A stretch of DNA of 64,000 nucleotides from NCBI RefSeq assembly GCF_001748245.1, contig NZ_BDFO01000001.1, positions 1,411,345 to 1,475,344 on the forward strand. Direction: 5' to 3'. The translations under genes were made by a program, and so were the position numbers. The DNA is from Oligoflexus tunisiensis (GTDB taxonomy: Bacteria > Bdellovibrionota_B > Oligoflexia > Oligoflexales > Oligoflexaceae). Numbering within the stretch: the stretch's first letter is position 1; every line of letters starts with the position of its first letter. Below the pieces are notes generated by a model that was not told the origin of the DNA, made no database searches, and saw nothing but the letters and a program-made list of their open reading frames with translations. This document shows positions 27,408-36,195 of the stretch, piece after piece.

Positions 27408-27444
27408 AGAATCGCGGTTAAGAAATCTTAACCCACGCAATTCT
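27408..27444. repeat. Long imperfect inverted repeat
   Basis: A 37-bp dyad made of AGAATCGCGGTTAAG, loop AAAT, and CTTAACCCACGCAATTCT. It forms a 7-bp perfect core (GGTTAAG/CTTAACC) extended by matching outer arms with a small bulge. It lies between the 58-residue gene and the binding-protein gene on the minus strand. On that strand GATTTTATCC follows, so it may be a weak terminator; alternatively it is an operator upstream of the binding-protein gene. Confidence 0.6.
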
Positions 27445-27470
27445 GCATGATGCTTTAACATCGAAAGTTT

Positions 27471-27647
27471 TTACGAATTCAGAATCGTCGCAATCATGCG
27501 ATCGAGCTCATCCGCAAAACCATTCACCTGTTTTGCGAAAGCGCTTTTCAGCTGCTCCGTCTGGGGCTGCTCGTGCCGCTCGTCCGCCGTCTGATCCTCG
27601 TTCGCCTTCACCAGACGCAAGCGGGATTTTCGTTCCGTGTTTTCCAT
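27471..27647 (-). CDS. 58-residue charged protein
   Basis: A small gene of 58 codons that ends IATILNS and starts MENTERKSRLRLV. A very strong ribosome-binding site, AGGAGG, lies five bases before ATG 27647. A longer open frame reaching 28031 overlaps fusA and is not supported. The product is hydrophilic, with a charged N-terminal half and an amphipathic C-terminal helix (FADELDRMIATIL). It has no signal peptide and no recognised family. It follows the fusA terminator, so it probably has its own promoter in the short gap or is expressed by readthrough. Confidence 0.7.
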   Translation of the reverse strand: MENTERKSRLRLVKANEDQTADERHEQPQTEQLKSAFAKQVNGFADELDRMIATILNS

Positions 27648-27723
27648 GGGCGCCTCCTGCGCGATGCTTTCGTATCGGCAGATTCTTTCAAAGCTGAATG
27701 AAGAGGGTTGAGGCGGGACTTTG

Positions 27724-27754
27724 GGAAAAATGAAAAGGGCCCCTTGCGGAGCCC
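27724..27754 (-). terminator. Rho-independent terminator of fusA
   Basis: On the minus strand a 7-bp stem GGGCTCC/GGGGCCC with a GCAA loop is followed by TTTTCATTTTT. It begins 27 bases after the fusA stop. Confidence 0.85.
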
Positions 27755-27780
27755 TGAGAACAGCATGTTGCTTCAGACGA

Positions 27781-29886
27781 TTATTCGTCGTCTTTCTTGC
27801 CACCTTTAGCCTGCTCTTCACGGAATTTCTTGACCAGCTGTTCCTGGATCGAGGACGGAACAGGACGGTAACAAGCAAATTCCATGGAGAAGGTTGCTTT
27901 ACCCTGGGTTTTCGAGCGCAGGTCAGTTGAGTAACCGAACATCTCTCCCAGTGGTACTTCAGCGAGGATAACCGCATAGTCATCCCGCATGTCGGAACCG
28001 AGCAGCATACCGCGACGGGACGAAAGGTCACCCTGCACAGTACCCTGGAATTCCATAGGGGTTTCCGCTTCCACCTTCATGATCGGTTCAAGGATCACAG
28101 GTTTCGACTCAAGGAACGCCTGCTTGAACGCCTGACGAGCGGCGATTTTGAACGCCATCTCAGAGGAGTCAACAGGGTGATAGGTACCGTCTTTCAGCTC
28201 GAACTTGGTGTTGATCACCTTGAAGCCGGCCAAAGGACCCTTGTCGAGGCTTTCGCGATAACCTTTTTCCACGCCGGGGATGTATTCCTTTGGAACCGAA
28301 CCACCCACCGTGGCGTTAACAAACTCGTGTGAATCTTCCTCTGACTTCGGATTCTCGTTCACGTGCAGAGTTCCCACAACGTGACCGTACTGACCCGAAC
28401 CACCGGTCTGCTTCTTATGTTTGTAATCGAAATCGGCCTTCTGAGTCGGCGCTTCACGGTAGTTCACCTTCGGCTGACCCACGATCACGTTGGCCTTGTA
28501 CTCACGCTTCATGCGTTCGACGTAAATTTCAAGGTGAAGTTCGCCCATACCTGCGATACGGGTTTCATTCGACTCCTTGTCCACGCTCACGCGGAAGGTG
28601 GGGTCTTCTTTCATAAAGCGGTTCAGAGCTTTCGACATCTTCACCAGGTCTTCCTGCTTGGCAGGTTTGATGGCGAGTTCGATCACAGGCTCAGGAACGA
28701 ACATGCTTTCCATGGTGACGTTGATACCTTCGTCACAGTAGGTATCACCGGACGCGCACTCCACACCGACCATGGCGATGATGTCACCAGCTTCGGCGAA
28801 GTTCACGTCTTCGCGGTCGTTCGAGTGCATCCGCACCAGACGACCCACGCGCTGCGTCTTGCCCATACGTGGGTTGTAGTAGCTCTCACCTTTTTTCAGC
28901 GTACCCTGGTAGATACGGGTATAGGTCAGCTGACCGAAGTTTTCGTCCGTGATCTTGAAAGCCATCGCGCAGAGCGGTTTCTTCGGATCAGGATAAACTT
29001 CGATTTTCTCGCCTTTGTCGTTGTCATTGCCGTAATACTTGCGCTCCAGTGGGGAAGGCAGGTAACGGAGAACAGCGTCAAGCAAAGTCTGCACGCCTTT
29101 GTTCTTGAAAGCGGTACCCATGAAGACTGGGGTCATCTCCTTGGTGGAAACTGCTTTCTTGATGGTGGCGTGAATCAAATCTTCTGGAATTTCTTTTTCT
29201 TCCAAAAGCATTTCAGTCATTTCATCGCTGAACATCGAAATCTTGTCGAGCATCTCAGCGCGCAGGGATTCCACGCTGTCTTTCAGCTCGGCAGGACAAT
29301 CTTCAACACGAATGTTGTCACCTTTTTCGCCGTCGTTGTAGATGGCTTTACGGGTGATAAGGTCAACCACGCCGAGGAAGTCTGATTCAGCGCCGATGGG
29401 GTGCTGCATCATCACCGCGTTGTGGCCGAGTTTTTCGCGCAGCATGCCTGTAACCTTGAAAGGGTTGGCACCGGCGCGGTCCAATTTATTGATAAAGGCC
29501 AAAGCAGGAACATTGTAACGCTTCATCTGGCGGTCGACCGTGATCGACTGCGATTGAACGCCTGATACACCGCAGAGAACGAGGACAGCGCCGTCGAGGA
29601 CGCGGAGCGAACGTTCCACTTCCACCGTAAAGTCCACGTGACCCGGGGTGTCGATCAGGTTGATCATATGGTCTTTCCAATAGACCGTGGTCGATGCGGA
29701 AGTGATCGTGATACCGCGTTCTTTTTCGAGTTCCATGTGGTCCATGGTTGCGCCGTCACCGCCGCCCCGAACCTCTTCGATCTTATGAATCTTACCGGCG
29801 TAATAGAGGATACGCTCGGACAAGGTAGTTTTTCCGGAGTCGATGTGTGCCGAGATACCAATGTTCCTGAGCTTCTCGAGTTTCAT
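27781..29886 (-). CDS. fusA: Elongation factor G, EFG1/mitochondrial-like type
   Basis: A 701-residue translational GTPase that drives ribosomal translocation. The start is ATG 29886 ([10 protein letters not shown]) with AAAGG ten bases upstream. G1 is AHIDSGKTT, with Ser where most bacterial EF-Gs have Ala. Then come [18 protein letters not shown] and NKLDRAG. The segments [23 protein letters not shown] and CASGDT resemble the mitochondrial EFG1/spirochaetal spdEFG1 class more than E. coli EF-G. All five domains are present. It is not in an rpsL-rpsG-fusA-tuf operon but stands alone with its own promoter and terminator. Confidence 0.96.
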   Translation of the reverse strand: MKLEKLRNIGISAHIDSGKTTLSERILYYAGKIHKIEEVRGGGDGATMDHMELEKERGITITSASTTVYWKDHMINLIDTPGHVDFTVEVERSLRVLDGAVLVLCGVSGVQSQSITVDRQMKRYNVPALAFINKLDRAGANPFKVTGMLREKLGHNAVMMQHPIGAESDFLGVVDLITRKAIYNDGEKGDNIRVEDCPAELKDSVESLRAEMLDKISMFSDEMTEMLLEEKEIPEDLIHATIKKAVSTKEMTPVFMGTAFKNKGVQTLLDAVLRYLPSPLERKYYGNDNDKGEKIEVYPDPKKPLCAMAFKITDENFGQLTYTRIYQGTLKKGESYYNPRMGKTQRVGRLVRMHSNDREDVNFAEAGDIIAMVGVECASGDTYCDEGINVTMESMFVPEPVIELAIKPAKQEDLVKMSKALNRFMKEDPTFRVSVDKESNETRIAGMGELHLEIYVERMKREYKANVIVGQPKVNYREAPTQKADFDYKHKKQTGGSGQYGHVVGTLHVNENPKSEEDSHEFVNATVGGSVPKEYIPGVEKGYRESLDKGPLAGFKVINTKFELKDGTYHPVDSSEMAFKIAARQAFKQAFLESKPVILEPIMKVEAETPMEFQGTVQGDLSSRRGMLLGSDMRDDYAVILAEVPLGEMFGYSTDLRSKTQGKATFSMEFACYRPVPSSIQEQLVKKFREEQAKGGKKDDE

Positions 29887-29986
29887 GGGCTGCAAACCTT
29901 TGCGGTAATAAAAGATTGAAACAACATGCTAATAAGCGCACGGGAGGATGTTTAAGTAACACAAAATCCTCAAAATTCAAGCGAAG

Positions 29987-30015
29987 TTTATACGTAATTC
30001 CAGCGCGAATAACAA
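29987..30015 (-). promoter_or_regulatory. Sigma70-type promoter for fusA
   Basis: On the minus strand TTGTTA (30015-30010) and TATAAA (29992-29987) are separated by exactly 17 bp. The -10 box ends 100 bp before the fusA start, leaving a leader of about 90 bases. Confidence 0.55.
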
Positions 30016-30174
30016 TCAAAACTTCCCCTTTCCTGTCTGGCTGACATGGACCCGGATTCAGGAGCTGCGTAAAATACCCGGCAAATTCCGTCGCATACCC
30101 TCCCTGTGAATTTAAGTTTTCCGGAAACTCTGACGATGAAGAAAGAAGACCCAGGAGGGACGGAAGGGTGTCAA

Positions 30175-31458
30175 ATGAGTGACGCGATCAAGACCATCAG
30201 TCTCGATGATATCGGGGGCCTTCAAGGCCAGGGCAAGGAAGCGCCTAAACCCGCGAATGTAATGTACAATCCGCAGTACGCGGGAGGCGATCAGTTTCAA
30301 ACGGAAACGTCGGCCGCCAGCGACCTGGATCAGGTCTCGGATGTGCGACCCCTCAGTTCAATTTCGACCGGATCCTCATTTGGAACCTCGCTCACCCGAA
30401 TGACCGAGATTTTTGGTCGATTTGATAGTGGCAGCAACACACGCAACTATATCATAGTGGGCGTCCTGGTGCTGGCCCTGGCAGCCGCGCTTTATCTGAC
30501 CAGTGGTGATGGTACGGAAAGTCCTTTGTCGCAGATCTTAAGTCAATTCGGCTCGACCAGTGAGATGGCACCGGAATCCCCGGCGGATGACATGATGCCC
30601 GAAAGTGCCCCGACCATGATGGCTCCCACCACGCAGCAGGTGGCCCCGGCTCCACCACCGAAAGTGGAGACCCCGCCGACCCCTCAGGTCGATCTTCAGA
30701 ACCCTTACTGGGCCCTGCCCAATCCTCTGGAAAATACGACAGGTCCGGAAGGGGGGATACTCAACCCAGCGCAGGAGGAACGCTGGCGTCAGGGTCTGGC
30801 GCACCCTTTTGTCTGGCAACGCTATAAAACTGTTATCGATATGCGCAAGGCCCGTTTAAAGGGCTCCCAGAATCTGCTCAATGATGCGCTGGCCCAGCCC
30901 AAGTTCTGGACCCGCATGGAGGCTCTGATCGCGCTGGCGGAGTCAGGTGTGGCTGTGGACATCGATACGGTGGAAGCCGGCATTGGTTCCACGCGGCGTT
31001 CCTTGATTCAAAACTATTTCCGACGCTTTCGCCGCGCGGCCACGGGCGGGGAAATCTATATCATGCGCCAGGCCATTCGGATCATGGATGCCGGCACAAG
31101 GCGAGTGATCCTCGAAAGCCTTATCAGGCGGCGTGACCCGATCAATGATCTGTATCTGGTCGCGGCCACCTATGATCCCAATATCAAGGTGAATGGCTGG
31201 ATCAATCAGGAGCTGGCCGGCCGTCCTCTGTCCGAGGCCGCCAGGGTGCGGTTTCAGCAGGTGGCCGCTGGACTGGACGTTCCACCTGCCGCCACGCCGA
31301 CGCCCACGCCGGCCGGCAAGGTTCAGGATTTGAAGGTGGAAGAGCTGTCGGATGATGATGTCAACGTTGAGGAAGTCTATTTCCTGAAGGAAGAGGATCG
31401 CCAGGAAACGAAAATCGTCCCGATGGATGACGGCTTTCAGGAACTTGAGAGCCCTTGA
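30175..31458 (+). CDS. Single-pass membrane protein with Pro-rich linker and helical domain
   Basis: A 427-residue protein from ATG 30175, where GGAAGGG lies six bases upstream; a frame extending back to 30106 is less likely. About 85 cytoplasmic residues precede one membrane helix (YIIVGVLVLALAAALYL). A Met/Pro-rich linker follows (APTMMAPTTQQVAPAPPPK), and then a helical, Arg-rich domain that looks like HEAT-type repeats ([20 protein letters not shown]). The C-terminal tail is acidic. No family is recognised. It may be an envelope scaffold protein. It is divergent from fusA and ends three bases before the convergent DUF2797-like gene. Confidence 0.72.
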   Translation: MSDAIKTISLDDIGGLQGQGKEAPKPANVMYNPQYAGGDQFQTETSAASDLDQVSDVRPLSSISTGSSFGTSLTRMTEIFGRFDSGSNTRNYIIVGVLVLALAAALYLTSGDGTESPLSQILSQFGSTSEMAPESPADDMMPESAPTMMAPTTQQVAPAPPPKVETPPTPQVDLQNPYWALPNPLENTTGPEGGILNPAQEERWRQGLAHPFVWQRYKTVIDMRKARLKGSQNLLNDALAQPKFWTRMEALIALAESGVAVDIDTVEAGIGSTRRSLIQNYFRRFRRAATGGEIYIMRQAIRIMDAGTRRVILESLIRRRDPINDLYLVAATYDPNIKVNGWINQELAGRPLSEAARVRFQQVAAGLDVPPAATPTPTPAGKVQDLKVEELSDDDVNVEEVYFLKEEDRQETKIVPMDDGFQELESP

Positions 31459-31461
31459 AAT

Positions 31462-32244
31462 TCAGCTGACCTCGACTTCATAGCCGGCGTGGCTGCGCAC
31501 GTTGATGACGCCGGTATCGAAGATCAGATACTGCCCTTTGATGCCGAGGAGCGTGCCTTCCATGTGCGGCTGTTTTTCCAGATTGAAGGACAGCACCTTC
31601 TGCGGATACTCCAGCACGGGATAGTGCAGGGTCACCGCGGGTTCGTCTGACGTTTCCGTAAAGGGATGCATGGGCAAAAAGCCCAGGGCGTCGTCCCGCA
31701 AGGCTTCCATATCCAGGCTTTCCGCCGAGCTTTTGAGCATGGCCCTCCAGTTGGTTTTATCCGGAAAATGCTGCTTGAGCACGACCTCGATCAGACCCGC
31801 ATCCAGACGATTTTTGACAGTGGCAAGAGGAATGGCCTGGACGGCTCCCTGATCCATCCAGCGCGTCAGCCGTTGAAAGGCGCGGGTGATGCCGATTTTG
31901 ATGCCCGAGGAATTGGCGAGATACACAAGATGCGGGATCATGCAGGACGCTTCACCCCACCTGGGATCCCGACAGGTGCCCCGGTGATAGTGGCACTGCT
32001 CGGGCTTGATCATGCAGCTGTCGCATTGAGCCAATTTCCGCATGCAGGGGAAGCAATAACCGTGATTGAAGCTCTTGCTGGTTTTACGGCCGCAGGCGAT
32101 GCAGAAAATGGAGCCGCTGGCGCGCAGAGTTACGGTGGTCCCCAGACGTTCATTCAGCGGAGGTTCATCCGGCTGCAGAAAGTAAAGGACCGGCTTATCT
32201 TCCCGAAACTCTGTTTTCATCTTGCGCAGGGTCATTAACGTCAC
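31462..32244 (-). CDS. DUF2797-like zinc-binding protein
   Basis: A 260-residue protein with a cysteine cluster in the N-terminal third: FCIACGRK, GYCFPCMRKLAQCDSC, EQCHYH and GTCRDPRWGEASC. Together these would bind zinc. Next comes HLVYLANSSGIKIGITR followed by RWMDQGA, a pattern I associate with DUF2797 and reminiscent of the GIY-YIG nuclease core. Function is unknown. The start at ATG 32244 opens MTLMTLRKMK. It lies 26 bp downstream of the hydrolase gene on the same strand. Confidence 0.75.
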   Translation of the reverse strand: MTLMTLRKMKTEFREDKPVLYFLQPDEPPLNERLGTTVTLRASGSIFCIACGRKTSKSFNHGYCFPCMRKLAQCDSCMIKPEQCHYHRGTCRDPRWGEASCMIPHLVYLANSSGIKIGITRAFQRLTRWMDQGAVQAIPLATVKNRLDAGLIEVVLKQHFPDKTNWRAMLKSSAESLDMEALRDDALGFLPMHPFTETSDEPAVTLHYPVLEYPQKVLSFNLEKQPHMEGTLLGIKGQYLIFDTGVINVRSHAGYEVEVS

Positions 32245-32270
32245 GTCAGGCGGCTCCGTTCAGAATCCTT

Positions 32271-34247
32271 TCAATGAGCCACGTTCGCGCGCTTGACCAG
32301 GCGAATCTCGTCGAGAGCCAGAGCGACCGGTTTGCCGGCCGGAAACTTCAAGCGCAGACCTTTGATGTTCGGATTCTGCAGAGCAAAATCGGTCAGCTCA
32401 AAGCGGGCTGTACTGAACAGCAAAGGCACGTAGCTGAAACCCAGCCTATAGGAAACGCCCGAGTTTGCAATGGGTTCTGAATACGCCATTTCAAAATAAT
32501 TGCTATGGTAATTTTCCAGCTTGATGTAGTCGGTCAATTGCACAAAGTCGGAACTGCTGCCATCCTCATAAATCAGAGCCACATCCACTTCCGCGACACT
32601 GGAGTCGGGAACGCAGTCCGTTTCCGGATAGACATAACAACCGGTGCGACGCGCGAGGGTTGCATCCACGGTCCAGTAATGTTCGGTGTTGGTTGTGGCA
32701 TCAAAGGGAATATCAATCGTTTGTGCGGCGTTCAGAACGGGGCCTTCCAACACCAGCGCCGGACGCGCAAAGCTTTCAGGCACCAGTGTCACAATCATGC
32801 GGGAATAGCCGTTGTCCAGGGCATACGCGTCCCAATATTTTTGCAGAAGAGGCAGATCAGCCTGCAGTTTGTCATCGAACGTTTGCCAGGTGATGGCTCC
32901 TTCGGTGTGTTTGGCCTTCAGAGTTTTGCCAGGCCGGGCCACGCGTACCGTGTTATTCGAAAGAATGAATTCCCGGCTGCTGGGCGCCAGCTGATCCAGG
33001 GCGCGGGGCAGCGCATACTGGGAATCAAAGGTGTGCATCAATGTGGAATCAACATTTTTGCCGACGTTGGCTTTGAAGAAGGAGTACATCAGCGCCTTGG
33101 CCAGAGTCTGCTGAGCCACCGAACCGGTCACGCCTTCCAATGCATAGGGATCTTCCATGGCGAGTGGTCCGGGCAAGGGATCGGCGTTGGTATTCCAAAG
33201 CGGCTTTTGACTGCCGAAGCAACGGTGCGGTGCCTCAGAAACCTGCCATTCGCTGTTGAAGAAATTATGATTGGCACCCCAGATGGCAAAGATGGCTTTC
33301 GGATAACCATCCTGGGCTCCGAGCATGCGGGCATAAGGGTTGCTGCCCATAAAGTTGCTGACATCACGATCGCAACCGCCGATCAAAACGGTCCAGGCTG
33401 TGCCGAGGGCTTCCACTTTCAAAGGTGTCGTGCCCGTTCCAAAATCAACCGGGGCGATTTCAAAGACGCCTTTGATTTTGAGATCCGGCAGCTCCCGCTT
33501 CCAGAGGCTATCCGCTTTTGCCGTTTCATAAATATTGTAAGCGTAGCGCACGCCCTCACCGCCGCGCGAGTGTCCCATGACACCGACTTCGGTGAAGTCG
33601 AATTTATTTTTGATGTCGAGGTCCTTGTTAACAAGAGCCTGCTCATCGCCCGCTTTGGACCACTGCCGCAGCTTGATCAGGTGCTTCAGCACAAGAGCGC
33701 CGCGAGCATAGACCAGACCGGCGTCGCGGGAATTGTAACCATCGCGACCGGTAATGCCGAGGTTCGCATTGATGGAAATCACCGCATAACCCCAGGACGC
33801 GAGATGCTTCGCGGAGTATTCATAACCAAGGAAGCTGGGCGCTTCGATCATGCCGGGCGGACATTGACCCGTGAGCGTGTAATCCACGTTAAGGTCGAGG
33901 CGCGGATTGCCTGGTCCTGTGACCTTGCCGCAAGTTCCATGATTGCCGTGCAGGAAAACCAGGACAGGGAATGGACCGTTGCCCTTGGGCAGATAGAGTT
34001 TGCCGCGAATATCGGTTTTTACCTCCGGCTGGCCGAAGGGTGGTGCAGGCAGGATATCCCGGTCAATGGAAGGAGCGACTTTATAAAAGGACTCTTCGAT
34101 CGCGAAGGGACCTGTGGCCAGCAGATCGCGATCCAGATGCGATTTGTCGACTATCTTCTGTTCGGAATTCTGACCGTCGTGGGGCTGGCAGGCGAAACAG
34201 GCAGCAGCCAGCAGCAGGCTGGACAGTCCGTGCAAGTTGAATTTCAA
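32271..34247 (-). CDS. Exported alpha/beta hydrolase (lipase/esterase-like)
   Basis: A secreted serine hydrolase of about 658 residues. The N-terminus is a signal peptide (MKFNLHGLSSLLLAAACFAC) whose cysteines may be a lipobox. TTG 34247 with GAGGTG six bases upstream is preferred over TTG 34265. The hydrolase core has the oxyanion motif FLHGNHGTCG and the nucleophile elbow GVMGHSRGGEG, with Ser near residue 227. Cysteines in HGTCG and GQCPPG could pair. The C-terminal 200 residues are beta-rich and look like an accessory domain (TTNTEHYWTVDATLARRTG). Family members cleave esters or polyesters; the substrate is unknown. Confidence 0.82.
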   Translation of the reverse strand: MKFNLHGLSSLLLAAACFACQPHDGQNSEQKIVDKSHLDRDLLATGPFAIEESFYKVAPSIDRDILPAPPFGQPEVKTDIRGKLYLPKGNGPFPVLVFLHGNHGTCGKVTGPGNPRLDLNVDYTLTGQCPPGMIEAPSFLGYEYSAKHLASWGYAVISINANLGITGRDGYNSRDAGLVYARGALVLKHLIKLRQWSKAGDEQALVNKDLDIKNKFDFTEVGVMGHSRGGEGVRYAYNIYETAKADSLWKRELPDLKIKGVFEIAPVDFGTGTTPLKVEALGTAWTVLIGGCDRDVSNFMGSNPYARMLGAQDGYPKAIFAIWGANHNFFNSEWQVSEAPHRCFGSQKPLWNTNADPLPGPLAMEDPYALEGVTGSVAQQTLAKALMYSFFKANVGKNVDSTLMHTFDSQYALPRALDQLAPSSREFILSNNTVRVARPGKTLKAKHTEGAITWQTFDDKLQADLPLLQKYWDAYALDNGYSRMIVTLVPESFARPALVLEGPVLNAAQTIDIPFDATTNTEHYWTVDATLARRTGCYVYPETDCVPDSSVAEVDVALIYEDGSSSDFVQLTDYIKLENYHSNYFEMAYSEPIANSGVSYRLGFSYVPLLFSTARFELTDFALQNPNIKGLRLKFPAGKPVALALDEIRLVKRANVAH

Positions 34248-34383
34248 GAAACACCTCGATAGCAAAATGAGATCATTGAAGCTCCAGCTTGCTTAATGGA
34301 GCCTCAAGTCTTTTGCAACAGCTATTTGGGCGAATTTTAACCCAAACAGTTGATTGGTTTCGGGTGTGGGAAATTGACGGTTT

Positions 34384-35592
34384 TTAAGGGGTCAATCCGT
34401 TCCAGTTGAGATCGTCCTGATCAGGCAGTGTATAACGATTGACCTCTTCGTTGACCTCATCCTTATATTCAAGATAAGCGTCTTCACGATCCTGGACGCG
34501 CTGCTGATAAGCCTGGTCCGCATCACGTTTGGCCTTTTCGTCTTCCAAGGCTTTTTGCGCGGCCATTTTCTTTTCAGCTTCCAGACTCTGTCGCATTTCG
34601 CGTTCAGCTTTCTCGGCAGGGGTTTCCTTTTGATTCCTGGCCTTCTCCTGCATTTTTTTCTCGAGCAGTTGGAACTCATCCAGTTCGTTCGTTTCCAGAA
34701 TTTTTATGTCAGATTCCGTCAATTTTTCGGCGTCTTCGTTTTCACGTTCAGCCTTTGCAATCGCGGCGAGGGCATCGCCCGGGTTGTCACGTGGATCGAC
34801 CGGAGCCTCTGCACCACTACCGATGAGCATGGTGAACGAGGCTCCGAAGCCGCGTTCGGGCATTCCCAGGTAACGCTGGGTGTCCGGGATCAGGGCGAAG
34901 GTTTTGAATTGAAGAGTCTTCGTTCCCACATAAAGGCCGGCCTGCCACTCGCGGGCAAAGATGTGCCCGCTTTCCCCGGTTCGGCTATGGCGAGCGTTCA
35001 GATGCCGCTGGGAGCCGTCCCCGTAGATTCCGTAGGATGAGGTTCCCAAGCTGAGGCGGGCTCCGACGACCGCTTCCGTGCCGAGCCGCACCGCATGAAA
35101 GCGTTCGTCCAGACGACGACTGTAGTTGGCGTAGACAGCGCTCGACAGCCAGGACCAGGGTTGCACGCCCATATCAACGCCAATGGAAGTCCGATCCTGA
35201 TTGGCCTGAAACTGGCTTTCGTAAGTCGAGAGTCCGGGCTGATATTGCAGCGTGGCTGCTAACGAAAAGAGCGAGGACTGCACCATGTTCCAGCGCAGCC
35301 AGGCCAAGCCTCCAAGGGGTTTGCTGCGATGATCCACGCGGGGTTCCTGCGTATCGAGCAGCCCCAGACCGAATTCAAATTGAGCTGGCAAACCAATGGC
35401 CAGATTCAGTCCTCGCTGTATGAATTGCTGGTCGGATTCATCATGGGACTGAACATAATCCAGTCCCAGGCGATAGACCGCTGAAGGCAAGGGTTTTTGG
35501 AGCAAGGGGCCCATTTTGTTTGGAGAAAAATCAGCCGCTGGGGCCGTCGCGGCCAGTGCAAGGCTCAGAACAGGCAGGTATATCAGCTTCAT
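34384..35592 (-). CDS. Outer-membrane-type protein with C-terminal coiled coil
   Basis: A 402-residue protein with a clear signal peptide (MKLIYLPVLSLALAATAPAA). Residues 20 to about 270 alternate short amphipathic strands (YRLGLDYVQSH, LNLAIGLPAQFEFGLGLL, AWLRWNMVQSSLFSLAATLQ), as in an outer-membrane beta-barrel. From about 285 onward the sequence is a highly charged coiled coil (EKKMQEKARNQKETPAEKAE) ending in EEVNRYTLPDQDD. The tail would be periplasmic or exposed. GAGG eight bases before ATG 35592 supports the start. The barrel call is an inference from strand pattern only. Confidence 0.72.
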   Translation of the reverse strand: MKLIYLPVLSLALAATAPAADFSPNKMGPLLQKPLPSAVYRLGLDYVQSHDESDQQFIQRGLNLAIGLPAQFEFGLGLLDTQEPRVDHRSKPLGGLAWLRWNMVQSSLFSLAATLQYQPGLSTYESQFQANQDRTSIGVDMGVQPWSWLSSAVYANYSRRLDERFHAVRLGTEAVVGARLSLGTSSYGIYGDGSQRHLNARHSRTGESGHIFAREWQAGLYVGTKTLQFKTFALIPDTQRYLGMPERGFGASFTMLIGSGAEAPVDPRDNPGDALAAIAKAERENEDAEKLTESDIKILETNELDEFQLLEKKMQEKARNQKETPAEKAEREMRQSLEAEKKMAAQKALEDEKAKRDADQAYQQRVQDREDAYLEYKDEVNEEVNRYTLPDQDDLNWNGLTP

Positions 35593-35979
35593 TTTTCAGT
35601 ACCTCAGCAACAGCAGTAGGAGCAGCAACAATCCACAGCTTCGCCTGTGCAAGGCGTATGCCGGGAGCAACGCACTGCCCAGGTTTTCAAGCAGGCCCAC
35701 TTACTTGCCGGGTAAGAGTTCTTTAATGCGTTGAATCAAGTGGGAAAAACAGTTGGTAAAAACGTGATGTCAGACTTCTGATCATGTTGAGGATTGCGAC
35801 AGGAAAAGCGTCGGTTTCGGGATGAGAAAAGGTTTTGGAATCAAGGACTTGGCGTCCATAGGGAGGATCATCGTCCGTGGCCCAGCCCTTGCTTTAACAA
35901 TAACGTTGCAGACTCCTTTAGGGCGAGTGGATGAGGGACTTGGCACAGAGGTGCTAGAGGAATATTGTTTGGCTCCTCC

Positions 35980-36002
35980 CGATGACACGCGAGTGTCAAT
36001 CG
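35980..36002. repeat. Hairpin with GCGA loop
   Basis: CGATGACAC, loop GCGA, then GTGTCAATCG: nine pairs with one bulged A around the perfect core TGACAC/GTGTCA. No T-run follows on either strand, so it does not look like a terminator. Confidence 0.5.
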
Positions 36003-36090
36003 CCAAACACGAGGCCCTCGTTCGCTCGTCAATATCTTTTTTATCTCCCACATCATTGTTGGCTGACAGATGCACGCCCAGGCTGGCGCA

Positions 36091-36114
36091 AGCTGCGTCT
36101 TGCAAGACTGAGCT
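36091..36114. promoter_or_regulatory. 24-bp dyad, candidate operator upstream of cysteine synthase-like gene
   Basis: AGCT-GC-GTCTTGCAAGAC-TG-AGCT. The central 12 bp (36097-36108) form a perfect palindrome, and flanking AGCT arms add symmetry. It ends about 80 bp before ATG 36196, a position suited to a dimeric regulator. No regulator gene is adjacent. Confidence 0.4.
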
Positions 36115-36195
36115 GGCCACTTCAGAAAATATATGGCAAGGTCGGTGGTGCATTCACAACAACTTTGAAGGGATTCCCATAGGAGTGAGTTACCC

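Larger units (their letters stand above)
35593..36195. other. Non-coding stretch with dyad symmetries
   Basis: About 600 bp between the barrel-like gene and the divergent cysteine synthase-like gene. Short frames overlap on both strands, but none has a convincing start or protein-like composition. The stretch holds a hairpin at 35980-36002 and a 24-bp dyad at 36091-36114, listed separately. It should contain promoters for both flanking genes; I could not place them with confidence. Confidence 0.6.

Noticed and set aside
27471..28031. 186-codon minus frame spanning the 58-residue gene into fusA
   Set aside because: The upstream part overlaps fusA and its terminator; the AGGAGG site marks ATG 27647 as the real start.
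34325..34350. TTTGGG/CCCAAA hairpin between the barrel-like and hydrolase genes
   Set aside because: Short 6-bp arms with a 10-base loop and no U-run; probably chance.
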